This document shows, one piece after another, positions 1 through 8,499 of a stretch of DNA of 64,000 nucleotides (its first letter is position 1; the number at the start of each line of letters is the position of its first letter). The stretch is from Paraspadella gotoi (lineage: Eukaryota; Chaetognatha). Both the position numbers and the translations under genes were made by a program. The notes under the pieces are model-generated. The model was not told the origin of the DNA. It ran no database searches and was given only the letters and a program-made list of their open reading frames with translations. The stretch covers positions 982,262 to 1,046,261 of the forward strand of contig JBJCIZ010000744.1 in the NCBI GenBank assembly GCA_051294375.1, given 5' to 3'.

Positions 1-190
1 CAATAACAATTTAAAAGACCTCAAGGATGAGAAGCCCTATCTAAATTTTCAGCTTCCTATGGTTACACACGAGCTATTTTATATGTTAAAACAGTGTGAT
101 AATAACGACGACTATGGTCACAAAAAAGCAAAGCAAATTAACATCTCACCCAAGTCGGGCTTTCGCCCGTCTGGCGAGATAAAAAAGTTA
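1..190 (+). repeat. R1 dispersed repeat ending in a hairpin
   Basis: AT-rich element whose end (143-180) can fold back: ATCTC..CC at one side pairs with GG.GAGAT at the other, around an inner CGGGC-TTT-GCCCG stem. Related copies lie at 2820-2965, 3290-3375 and 8885-8960, so it is a dispersed repeat and not a gene. The hairpin is not a bacterial-type terminator. Confidence 0.7.
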
Positions 191-268
191 TAACCTTAAG
201 AAATTGTGTTCTTAATTTGAAAAGCCTAAAAGCTTGCTTGAATTGAAATGATAGTAAAATGGTTTATA

Positions 269-832
269 TCAAAACACAATAAAATCAAACCAAATCAACA
301 CTCGCCTCTGAATCTTCCCTCCCTCCCGCGCCAGCCCCAAATCAGCAAATAACAAAAAGCTACGCCCATCGACGTCATTTGGCGGCGCCGCCCGAAACCA
401 AAAATCGCGCCACGCGTCGCCGTTGACGAGACGATAAGCGTAGTCGGCGCCGGGCGTCAATCCGTACGTGACCGCATGGAGTATAATAAAGCGACAGTCG
501 TTGGGGCGCGGGAGGAAAGCGTGCAGGAAGAAGGGAAAGTGACGTTGGGAAATGGTCGCGGTCCAGCCGCGTCGTCCAACGATTTCGGTCCGCGAATCTC
601 AAGGTAATATCGTTGCCCGCTCGTCGAACGTCACCCAGGACACGCCCATTTCCTTTGGACGGCCATAAAACGTGAGGGACGCTTGCTGCGGCTGGAAAGA
701 GCCACGGATGAGCGGCTGGAGGCGGCGGCCAGCAGCGGGCGACGTTGGGGCCGACAAAGCAGCCGCCAAAATCGTTAGAAATAGATCGGACAACCAGGAG
801 AAGGGGAAATCAACCGCGCGGAAAATGGTCAT
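269..832 (-). pseudogene. Purple acid phosphatase-like (ACP7 family) 5' fragment with in-frame stop
   Basis: Reading on the minus strand from ATG at 832, the product begins with a hydrophobic signal-like segment (FLTILAAALS). It then shows the fibronectin-like N-terminal domain of animal acid phosphatase type 7: a P-Q-x-A-S-L-T-F stretch followed by P-K-E-M-x-V-S-W-V-T-F-D-E. A TGA at 599-601 interrupts the frame. Beyond it the same frame continues with homology: L-H-A-V-T-Y-G-L-T-P-G-A-D-Y-A-Y-R, then F-W-F-R-A, then the start of the metallophosphatase core, F-A-D-L-G, where GDxG is usual. The frame ends at 269, and the remaining metal-binding motifs are absent from the window. No GT near the TGA would let it be spliced out. 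It is either a decayed or truncated copy, or one base is wrong in the assembly. The family enzyme is a secreted or lysosomal di-metal phosphatase. Confidence 0.65.
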
Positions 833-844
833 GGAATTTGTCAA

Positions 845-1490
845 GGGGGAATAACTGGAGCGGTAGAGGAAGAGGCAGAAGAAAAACCAGGATCAAGACA
901 AAGTCAAACATCTGAACCCGTGACGGGATTTGATAACGATCCCGCCAAATCTCATTCGGTCCTTTATCAAAAACGTTTCAATAGGAGATCCTTGGATCAT
1001 CTGAGATTTATATCGCATGACAGATTTACTTGTATTAAAATTTAGATATAGCTTCTCATCATCAAAATCTTTTATATATTTCATGTTTTCATATGGATTT
1101 AAATATTCTTTGTATAAATTTCTTCAATATTATGACTTTCTGAAATATGCAAATTAGATATATTAAACTATATAATAATTTGCATATTGCAGTAAGTACT
1201 ATATTCTAATTTGCATATTGCAGTATATCATAATGAGAAGGAAATTCAAAAAAAAATACTTAAATCTATATGAGACATGTAATTTTAAAGATCTTAAAGA
1301 TGAGAAAACATAACTTAATTTTTCACTTACTATGATAACACATTTTTTTAACATTAATGTAATTCATAGTAGTTTTTATAATAAAAAAAATTGTAAACCG
1401 TAATAACCCTATATAAACCGTAGTAGTTTTATATAAAATTAAAGTATCTACTCATATATTACTATAAAAAATAAATAAAAATCCGGAAAA
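845..1490. other. No gene seen; R1-related debris
   Basis: AT-rich. Short blocks around 1020-1085 (minus orientation) and 1270-1330 (plus) share the GATGAGAA..TATCTAAATTTT-like wording of the R1 element at 1-60. Two close copies of a TTTGCATAT octamer-like word lie at 1140-1230. No coding signal. Confidence 0.5.
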
Positions 1491-2560
1491 AAAAAGAATG
1501 ATTGATGTAATAGTAATTATTGATTAATATTAATTAATGATTGATAATAGTAATTGATTTATTGATGTAATAGTAATTGATTTGATTGTGTAATAGTAAT
1601 GATTGTTGATATACTTAGAGCCAAATTTAGCAAAAGGGTGGGTCAGAAGTTTGCATTTGGGAACCTTCCCAAATAAAACTTCTTCTGAGAAAACTTTCAA
1701 TGGACCACAAATTTTTAAAAATGGCTAGAAGCACTAATAATTAATTTTTTTTGAAATTTTATATTTTTAAAGGCAGATTCAGATAGCTTATGAAAGTTGT
1801 CTACACAAAGTATAATTTCTTTTTCAATATTTTGATGATAAGTGGGTTAAAATTGGTAAAAACCTTAAAAAATCATCATCATCATCAAGATGATGATTTT
1901 AAACAGTTTTTATAAATTTTTAGTAAAATTCTTAAAAAGAGTTTGTATCGTATATCTTTTTTTGCACTTAAGCATTTTCTAGCTTCTATCAGAAATCAAT
2001 TTAAAACTTAAATATATCAAGAAAAATTTTTTGGAACATTATATAGTAATCATAATAACATATCTTGGATAATTAATCGAATATACTCATGGTCTTGAAA
2101 TTTGTCAAAACAATATTTTAACACAATAATTAATACTCAATTAATGATTAGTTTAATTGCTCAGATTCCTATTAACATTGGAATTTGGTCGGCTAGCCGC
2201 TAATATAAATAATAATTGATTGATATAATAATAATTAATTCCTTGATGTAATAGCTATTGATTGATTGATGTAATAGTAAAGGATTGATGTAATAATAAT
2301 TAATTGATTGATATAATAGTAATTGATTGATTGATATAATAGTAATTGATTGCTGTAATAATAATTTATTGATTTATATAATAATAATAGATTGATTGAT
2401 ATAATAGTAATTGATTGATGTAATAGTAATTTAATGATAATTGATGCAATGATAACCAAATATTAATACGATGATAACCAAATATAGATGCGATGATAAC
2501 CAAATATTGATGCAATGATAACCAAATATAATCATTCATTAATGTGATGATAGACATTCA
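1490..2560. repeat. AT-rich minisatellite block
   Basis: From about 2215 to 2440 a unit of roughly 17-19 bp (TTGATTGATATAATAGTAA-like) is repeated about ten times with variation, and a looser version lies at 1500-1610. From 2455 to 2530 a second unit (GATGATAACCAAATATTGAT-like) recurs four times. The apparent Tyr/Ile/Asn-rich reading frames here are by-products of the repeats. I see no gene. Confidence 0.7.
1740..1960 (+). repeat. Dispersed repeat, partner of 9540-9720
   Basis: Contains GTTGTCTACACAAAGTATAA, then TTTTGATGATAAGTGGGT. The reverse complement of 9540-9720 carries the same words with a few changes, so the two copies lie in opposite orientation about 7.8 kb apart. No coding capacity; probably a small non-autonomous transposon. 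Confidence 0.55.
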
Positions 2561-2984
2561 TTGATGCGATGAGGCATTCATTGTAAATAAAACATGCGTG
2601 TATGAATGAGAGAAAGAGAAAAAAGAAAAAGAAGCTGGACAGCCGCTGCACAGCTGAACTCGTTTCTAAACAAATCAGAGGCAACGACGGAAAAAAAGAG
2701 AAAAAAAGAGAGAGAAATAAAAAGAAGCTGGACAGCTGCTGAACAGCCGCTGGACTACCGCTACAAAGCGGAACTCATTTATAGATTGTATAAATTGTTT
2801 TTTAAATAAAACAAACAAATGCATGTAACAATATGAAACATAACAATTTAAAATACCTCAAGCAATTTCCAATGATAAAACAGCGTGACGACGACTGTCA
2901 TAAAGAAGCAGAAGCGAATTAACATCTGCCCAAGTCGGGCTTTAGCCTGTCTGGCGAGATAAAAAAAATGTAATAACGACGACG
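2560..2984. repeat. A-rich duplication and second R1 copy
   Basis: 2610-2760 contains two tandem copies of a block with AGAAGCTGGACAGC, embedded in GA/A-rich sequence. 2820-2965 is a second R1 element with its hairpin at 2923-2960. The 67-residue frame across the duplication is K/R/E-rich and I do not call it a gene. Confidence 0.55.
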
Positions 2985-3200
2985 GTATGGTGGACTAAAA
3001 TCCACCAACCGTTCATCAGCGGCCATTGGTGCCGGAGGCAAGTCATTCGCCTCCCAACCCAAAGGTCCGGGGTTCTCGCCCGGTGGTCGTCTGGCAGTTA
3101 AGAGGGACGGGGCGCTTAACCCGCCTGTAACATGGTGTTACAGCCTGATCCGAAGCTCAGGGACTGCTTATATTGAACGGTTCTGTCATTAACACAACAA
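2985..3200 (+). mobile_element. tRNA-like SINE, copy 1
   Basis: Begins near GTATGGTGGACTAAAATCCACC, which is a small hairpin. It then has a Pol III A-box-like TGGTGCCGGAGG and, about 40 bp on, a B-box-like GGGGTTCTCGCCC. The body continues to a region near TGTTACAGCCTGATCCGAAGC. Further copies lie at 32300-32712 (minus), 50720-50760 (cut by a gap) and 56365-56545. Internal-promoter spacing plus dispersal suggests a tRNA-derived SINE. The B box departs from GGTTCGAATCC, so the parent tRNA cannot be named. Confidence 0.6.
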
Positions 3201-3239
3201 TAATTACTGTCTCTTCATTGGTGAGTCCGACTTCCGAAC

Positions 3240-3375
3240 ACAACAGCAACAACAACACTTTCATCAGCGGCCATTGGTGGATTTTAGTCCACCATAACGG
3301 TCACAAAGAAGCAGAAGCGAACCAAGATCTGCCCAAGACGGACTTTAGTCCGTCTAGCAAGATAAAAACTTAAAG
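3240..3375 (+). repeat. R1 copy 3 with SINE 5'-end fragment
   Basis: A short piece matching the SINE start (CAGCGGCCATTGGTGGATTTTAG) runs directly into an R1 element whose hairpin (3326-3363) has paired CGGACT/AGTCCG inner arms. Confidence 0.55.
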
Positions 3376-3574
3376 ATACAAAAAATGCACTTGATTCTAG
3401 TTGAAAAATTAATAAAACCAGATAATACAAATGCAAAAAATTGATAAAAAAAAGGTAAAAAGGCTGACAAATCCTTACTAAACTTCCAGGATGTTTGATA
3501 ATTAAAATCTCAAAATTAGCATTAATCATAATAATCATAATCACAAAAAGAAATTTTTCGTTAGCAATGAAAAG

Positions 3575-3580
3575 TTTATT
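3575..3580 (-). promoter_or_regulatory. Poly(A) signal AATAAA
   Basis: AATAAA on the minus strand about 110 bases after the stop codon at 3691. It fits as the 3' processing signal of the membrane-protein gene. Confidence 0.5.
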
Positions 3581-3690
3581 GTCTCATATATTCAAATACA
3601 ACAGCTATTCAAAAATAGACTTTCGAGTTTGATCTTGTAGCATTAGCTAATATACAAATGTCATTGAATCAATGAACATCGATCTGAAAG

Positions 3691-6600
3691 TCAAGCTTCA
3701 TCATCGGATGATAATTCGTCATTGTCTTCTTCTTCAGCTTTCTCCGCCAATTCGCGATGCCATCGAATCGTTTGGACGAGGGCACTGACCTCCAGATCCA
3801 AGGGTCGACCCTCTCCTCCGCGGTTCCACAATCTTTCCCTGCGCCGTTCGGCCGACCCCGCCTTCGAAGCTGGCGGACTCCAGCCGATCGACGAGTCTGA
3901 GTCTTCAGCAGCGGCTGCCTCTGCCTCCGCGGCAACATCGGCGGTGGCGTTGACAGAGACGAAACCCTCCGCAGTCGACGAGACCTCGAAGGAGTCGAGC
4001 AACGTCTCCGCGTCCGAAGTGGCCGGCTCCAATGATTCTTGAGAAACTGGATCCTCGGACGTCAAAATTCTGTCGAGGGAATCGAGGAGAGTCAAGGCTT
4101 CGTCTACGGAATATCCGAGAGGCTGGAGATCCTCCTCGGGAGTCTCCGGCGACGGCGTCGACGAGGATTCCCCCTTCGTCTCCATCGAGGAGGAGGTGAA
4201 GTCCATGGAGGATTCCCGCGGGAAGTCGCTCGGCTCGCTGCATCCTTCGAGATCGACGGAGAGACTGTCTCGCCTCTTTCGGAAGGTGACGCCTCTGATG
4301 GGGTTGCTCACGTCAGAAGGAGGGTATGACGTCAACGTCGTGGAGGTAAAGTCAATATTGGACGGAAATTCCGTAATCGAAACCTCATCCCTGGAGGGAT
4401 CATCGATGCGACAAAGATCATGGCCACTTTCTGGTCGTCGTCGTTGTTTCGAGTCTGAGTTGCGCCGATCGGAGGATTTGTGATGATCAGACAAGGATTT
4501 CTGTGTATCGTACAAGGATTTGTGTTGATCGGACAAGGATTTGTGTCTATCATACGATGATTTGTGTCTATTGTACGAGGATTTGTGTCGACAGTACAAG
4601 GATTTGTGTCGACAGTACGAGGATTTCTGTGGATGGTACAAGGATTTGTGTCGAACCCATGAGGATTTCTGTGGATTGTAAAATGATTTGTGTTGATCAT
4701 ACGAGGATTTGTGTTGATCGTATGAGGATTTGTGTCGATCATGCAAATATTTGTGTCGATCAGGCAAGGATTTGTGTCGATTGTACGAAGATTGGTGTCG
4801 ATCATAGGATTTGTGTCGATCGTAGGATTTGTGGTGATGGTAGGTTTTGTGGCGATATCGCCGACTGGATTGTCGATCATCAGAAAATTCTGACTCATAT
4901 TGGTTAAAGGAGACAGATTTGCATGGATCAAGTGACATCGGTTTCCATCGATCGCGCGGACTGGATTCATGACTCCAGATGACTGACTGGTTTTCCTTGT
5001 ATGAGACAGATTTGTGTGGATAACGCAAACTTGATTTGAGTCGATTATGCTGAATTGATTCACTACTGTTATTTGACTCAGGGTGATATTTTTGACTTGG
5101 TCGATGGTAAACAAATGATTGCCATAAATCTAAGGAAGTCGATCTACTACGATCTTCATTATTTATTGAAAAGTCGGGCAAAAAAGATTCGGACGGAAAT
5201 TTGCGGGAACATCTGTTGGCATTGGATTGAACGTTGTAAAAACATCTGTCATTGTCGGACGGGACATTGGTTTCACACGGCATGTCGCTGGAATATCTGT
5301 TGGTTTCAGATGAGTCCTTGTTAGAATATTTGTTGGTTTCAGATACATCATTGCAGAAATATCTGGTGGAGTCACACGGCATGTCGCTTGAATATCTGGT
5401 TTCAGACGGGTCTTCACAGGAATAAATATTGGTTTCACAAGGCACGTCACTGGAATATCTGTTGGTTTCAGAAGCATCATTGCAGAAATATCTGTTGGTG
5501 TCACATGGCATATCGCTTGAATATCTGGTTTCAGAAGGGTCTTCACAGGAATAAACATTAGTTTCACAAGGCACGTCACTGGAATATCTGTTGGTTTCAA
5601 AAGGGCCATCGAAGGAACGTTTGTTGGTCTTGGGTCGGAAACAAACATCACAGATGGAAGGCGACTTCTTGGCGCAGGAAAGGACGCTTTGACAGGAAAT
5701 GTAAGTTCGATTGTTGTTCGATTCCGCGTTCAAATTCTTCCCCAAGGACGACCCCTCTTCTAGAGAACGATACCCGTCGCTCTTCCACCAAAAAAGTCTC
5801 TTGAGTAAACCGGGCTGGGTGGCGTTGAGGTTTAGACCCGTCTCTTCGGGCGAACACTTGAGCTTCCCGCTGAGATAGAGAGCGAGGAGTACTCCGCTGA
5901 TCATGGCGAAAATGGATCCGACGATGATGGCGGCGATGGGGCTCTCCTTTACCTTCACGACCTCCGTGACCTTTCTTGGCGTGTAGTGCTCAGCCTCTTC
6001 GATTTCGCTCGATCCAGTTCCTGACCCGTTTCCTCGTCCTGAACCAGGAGACGAGAACGGAGGTAAAGCCTTTCGATCTTTTAACAAATTCTTTATGGTT
6101 TTCTCTGTCAGCGACGAGTACCTGACGTAAGTATAAAAATTCTTTATATATTTTATATATTCTTTATGGTTTTCTCTGGCAGCGACGAGTACCTGACGTA
6201 AGTATAAAAATATTTTATATAAAAATACACTGATTTTTTTTCGTTAGCAACATTTCGTGACTGCATATCTATGCAACTGTAAACTCTAAATGCTGATGAA
6301 GACTCGAACCCAAAGAGTCGAAACATGTCCGTCTATTAAAATAAATCCTTGTAAGTTGTAACAAATTCAAAACCAATTTTTTTACTCTAGAGAGTATAAT
6401 GATTGTCGGTTTTGAAGGTCTGGGTTTGGAATTTCCTATGATATATTATATAGCATTTTTGCAATGAGTTCTTTATTTGGTAACTGATTATTGCAAAAAT
6501 TAAGAAAATTAAGAAAGTTAGACATTAGTCATATTTTCATCGCAGAGGAATCAAACTCAGGAAACGAAATCGGATCAGCGACTCGAGGTAAAATTCGCCG

Positions 6601-7597
6601 GAAGTAGAATGGAACCCTCTCATTGGCCAGGAGACAAATGCATTAAAATAAAAACCTCAAGTTTTAAAGCATTATAATATTAAAATATTTTGTAATAACA
6701 ATTTATTAAAATTCTTTTAAACTTATAGCAACTATGAATTTTTCAAATAAAAAAATATTTTTGTATAACAACAACTATATCTCGCCCAAGCCTTAAAACT
6801 CACCACATTCTGATATTCTCCAAGGAAGCGTTGCCGGCCCTCGTCTCCAAGACCATTATACCGATGCAATGGGTCAAAATGACCCGCCCCATATCGATGG
6901 TCCCGTTAAAAGCATTCTTTCCTTTAAAGAGGGTGACCCATTTCCCTTTGGCCGAAACGTTCCAGCAATGAGCGTGTTTCGATCCCTGGATCTCGTACTT
7001 GACGGGAGCCGAGTCCAGGGCCTTAGGATTTGCCTCGAACGAAAAGTTGTACACTAATTTCGGATGAGGAAATTTCCAGAAAATTCGAATCGGAAGAGAA
7101 TTTCCTTTCCCGCTGTGCCACGTGGAAACGTAACCCTTGGGCCTGACCGCCCTCGGATTGCGCCTGTAATCTTTACAAGCGACGGGAGGTCGATTCTTTA
7201 ATTTTCCCTTGTCCACTTTGGTCAAGGGACAAACGCAGTGGGCGTTGTCGTAGCCGCAGTAATTAAAGGGGGAACAGCAAGGGCGTCGTCCGTGAGGATC
7301 GCATCCACGGTCGCCGCCGCACATGCCGCTGTCGTCGTAGTAAAGTTTGGGTTTGATCTTGGAGAATGCCTCGTGCGGAGTGTGGAGAGTCCGTTTGAAT
7401 TCGCCCGTGTCGTAGGCGCCGCCGTGGCGGTTCTGACTCTCTTTCTCTAACTTGAGCCACTCGGCTTCTTTGAGTGAAGCGAGGATCGTCTTACGAAGGT
7501 AAGCGTATGGGTCGGGCGTCGTCGGCGGCGAGGTAGGGTCACGAAAGCAGCGGCTCCAAGGTATATTCATTATAATCAAGAGGAAGATTTCGCGCAT
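3691..7597 (-). CDS. Type I membrane protein with Cys cluster, discoidin-like domain and long repeat-rich cytoplasmic tail
   Basis: CDS = complement(3691..6121, 6804..7597), 1074 codons before the stop. Exon 1 ends ATGTG|GTGAGT and exon 2 starts after CTTACGTCAG. The phase-2 join restores a Trp codon at residue 265 and keeps one open frame. Without splicing, the frame stops at TGA 6800-6802. Residues 1-17 look like a signal peptide. Residues 93-123 hold a Cys cluster (CGGxRGC..CCSPxxYCG..HCxC) resembling hevein-like spacing. About 165-265 resembles a discoidin/F5-8C galactose-binding fold (NFSFEANPKALDSAPVKYEI, ending LENIRMW) with NFS and NGT/NAS sequons. One transmembrane helix lies at about 326-349. 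The roughly 725-residue cytoplasmic part has two repeat arrays and an acidic C-terminus (SSDDEA). The architecture suggests a cell-surface receptor or adhesion protein. I do not recognise the family and infer no specific function. Confidence 0.7.
4470..4860 (-). repeat. Coding 24-bp repeats (octapeptide array) in membrane-protein tail
   Basis: About fifteen tandem 24-bp units encode variants of R-H-K-S-S-Y-D-x, with K-S and Y nearly invariant. The unit stays in frame across substitutions, which argues for a translated array and not a neutral satellite. A second array at 5280-5630 encodes longer acidic/Cys units alternating (E)TNRYSSD.PCETN and YSCEDPSET / YFCND-SETN motifs. Confidence 0.8.
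6088..6245. repeat. Tandem duplication of a splice acceptor and exon start
   Basis: About 75 bp (TTCTTTATGGTTTTCTCTG, a CAGCGACGAGTACCTGACG block, then GTAAGTATAAAAA) occurs twice in a row. On the minus strand each copy contains CTTACGTCAG followed by the first codons of exon 2 of the membrane-protein gene. The proximal copy keeps the frame. The distal copy (acceptor near 6196) hits TAA after about 12 codons. Confidence 0.8.
6246..6375 (+). ncRNA. Candidate minimal hammerhead ribozyme (Penelope-type) in a repeat remnant
   Basis: Core order matches a hammerhead: CTGATGA (6293-6299), stem II arms GACTC (6301-6305) and GAGTC (6315-6319), GAAA (6320-6323), then a palindromic ACATGT (6323-6328) and C6329 as the cleavage base. 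A stem III this short with a self-complementary sequence is the hallmark of Penelope-element hammerhead variants reported to act as dimers. Partial stem I pairing is possible between ATG before the core and CGT after C6329. One extra A (6300) between the core and stem II is a deviation. The start of the block (ACATTTCGTGACTGCATAT) recurs at 13188. Activity is unproven. Confidence 0.5.
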
Positions 7598-7944
7598 GAT
7601 TCTCGATTTTTTATTAATCAGAAAGATGACTTTTAATTTCTTTATAAAAAAAAAAAACAAATACAAGGTTAAAACTTACGGGGAAAAAATTGACAAGTTC
7701 AAATTTAGTCAGGCTTTATCTTCATTGTTACAACCTGAACAAAAATCATTATGTAGTTGGCAATGATTTTAGTTTAAAAAATCATTAGTTTTTTGGTCTT
7801 GGCTTGCTTTAAAAATTGAAGATTTAATAATATTTTATATTAAAGAAAACGCAATATATTTTGAAAACTTCTGTCTTCATCTTTATGCCCTTGTTGAATA
7901 CATAAGTTGAGTACCGTTGGCTCGACAAACGAAAGTACGAATGA

Positions 7945-8140
7945 GTAAAATAGTGTGGCGGTAAATTTACACCTCGTCAGCCTCACCAACATTCTGCGAA
8001 ATTCCAGTTGCTCAGAGCGAGAGCGCACCATCACAACCATGCCATGTATACCTATTACCAAATCCTAACGACTTCCTTCTGAGTTAACGGTCACAGTAAC
8101 AAGTGGCGACTCGGAGGGACCTGAGCCAGATAGTATCTTT
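7945..8140 (+). repeat. R3 dispersed repeat, diverged copy
   Basis: GTGGCGGTAAATTTACACC...CTCAGAGCGAGAGCGCACCATCAC, then CCTAACGACTTCC, parallels the much cleaner R3 copies at 49576 and 50065. Strong divergence indicates an old insertion between the membrane-protein gene and its presumed promoter. Confidence 0.6.
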
Positions 8141-8194
8141 ATCTCCATATAATCAATTAGGAGAAGATGATCCTAACTATTTTTACAATTAATT

Positions 8195-8308
8195 CCAGTC
8201 TATCGATCCCCAAATGGTCATTCCAGTCTATCGATCCCCAAATGGCCATTCCAGCCTATCGATCCCCATATGGTCATTCCAGTCTAACAATCCCCAAATG
8301 GCCTTCCC
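8195..8308. repeat. 28-bp tandem repeat, four units
   Basis: The unit CCAGTCTATCGATCCCCAAATGG plus TCATT recurs four times with few changes. No spacers, so not a CRISPR array. Confidence 0.85.
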
Positions 8309-8329
8309 AATCATCTATCATCACGGTGA

Positions 8330-8440
8330 TAAACTCGTCGGTTCCTCGGTGCCCTCGCCGGCCCACCCTCAACTGGTCAGCGGATCGCGGCCATCTTGGA
8401 AGAGGCCGCCGCGGAATGGGGGAACGAGGTCAAAGGGTTT
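8330..8440 (-). promoter_or_regulatory. CpG-rich segment with YY1-type site; possible promoter of the membrane-protein gene
   Basis: A GC-rich island in AT-rich surroundings. On the minus strand CCAAGATGGCCGC (8387-8399) matches the YY1 initiator-type motif. The first ATG there meets TGA after four codons, so it is not a coding start. It sits about 800 bases upstream of the ATG at 7597. The link to that gene is inference. Confidence 0.4.
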
Positions 8441-8499
8441 GGTATCCAATCTCTGTCACTTTTATTTCCGAGTTTATTTATAGAACCTAAAAATTTAGA

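Noticed and set aside
143-180. GC hairpin as intrinsic terminator
   Set aside because: Eukaryotic context; the hairpin is part of the dispersed R1 repeat.
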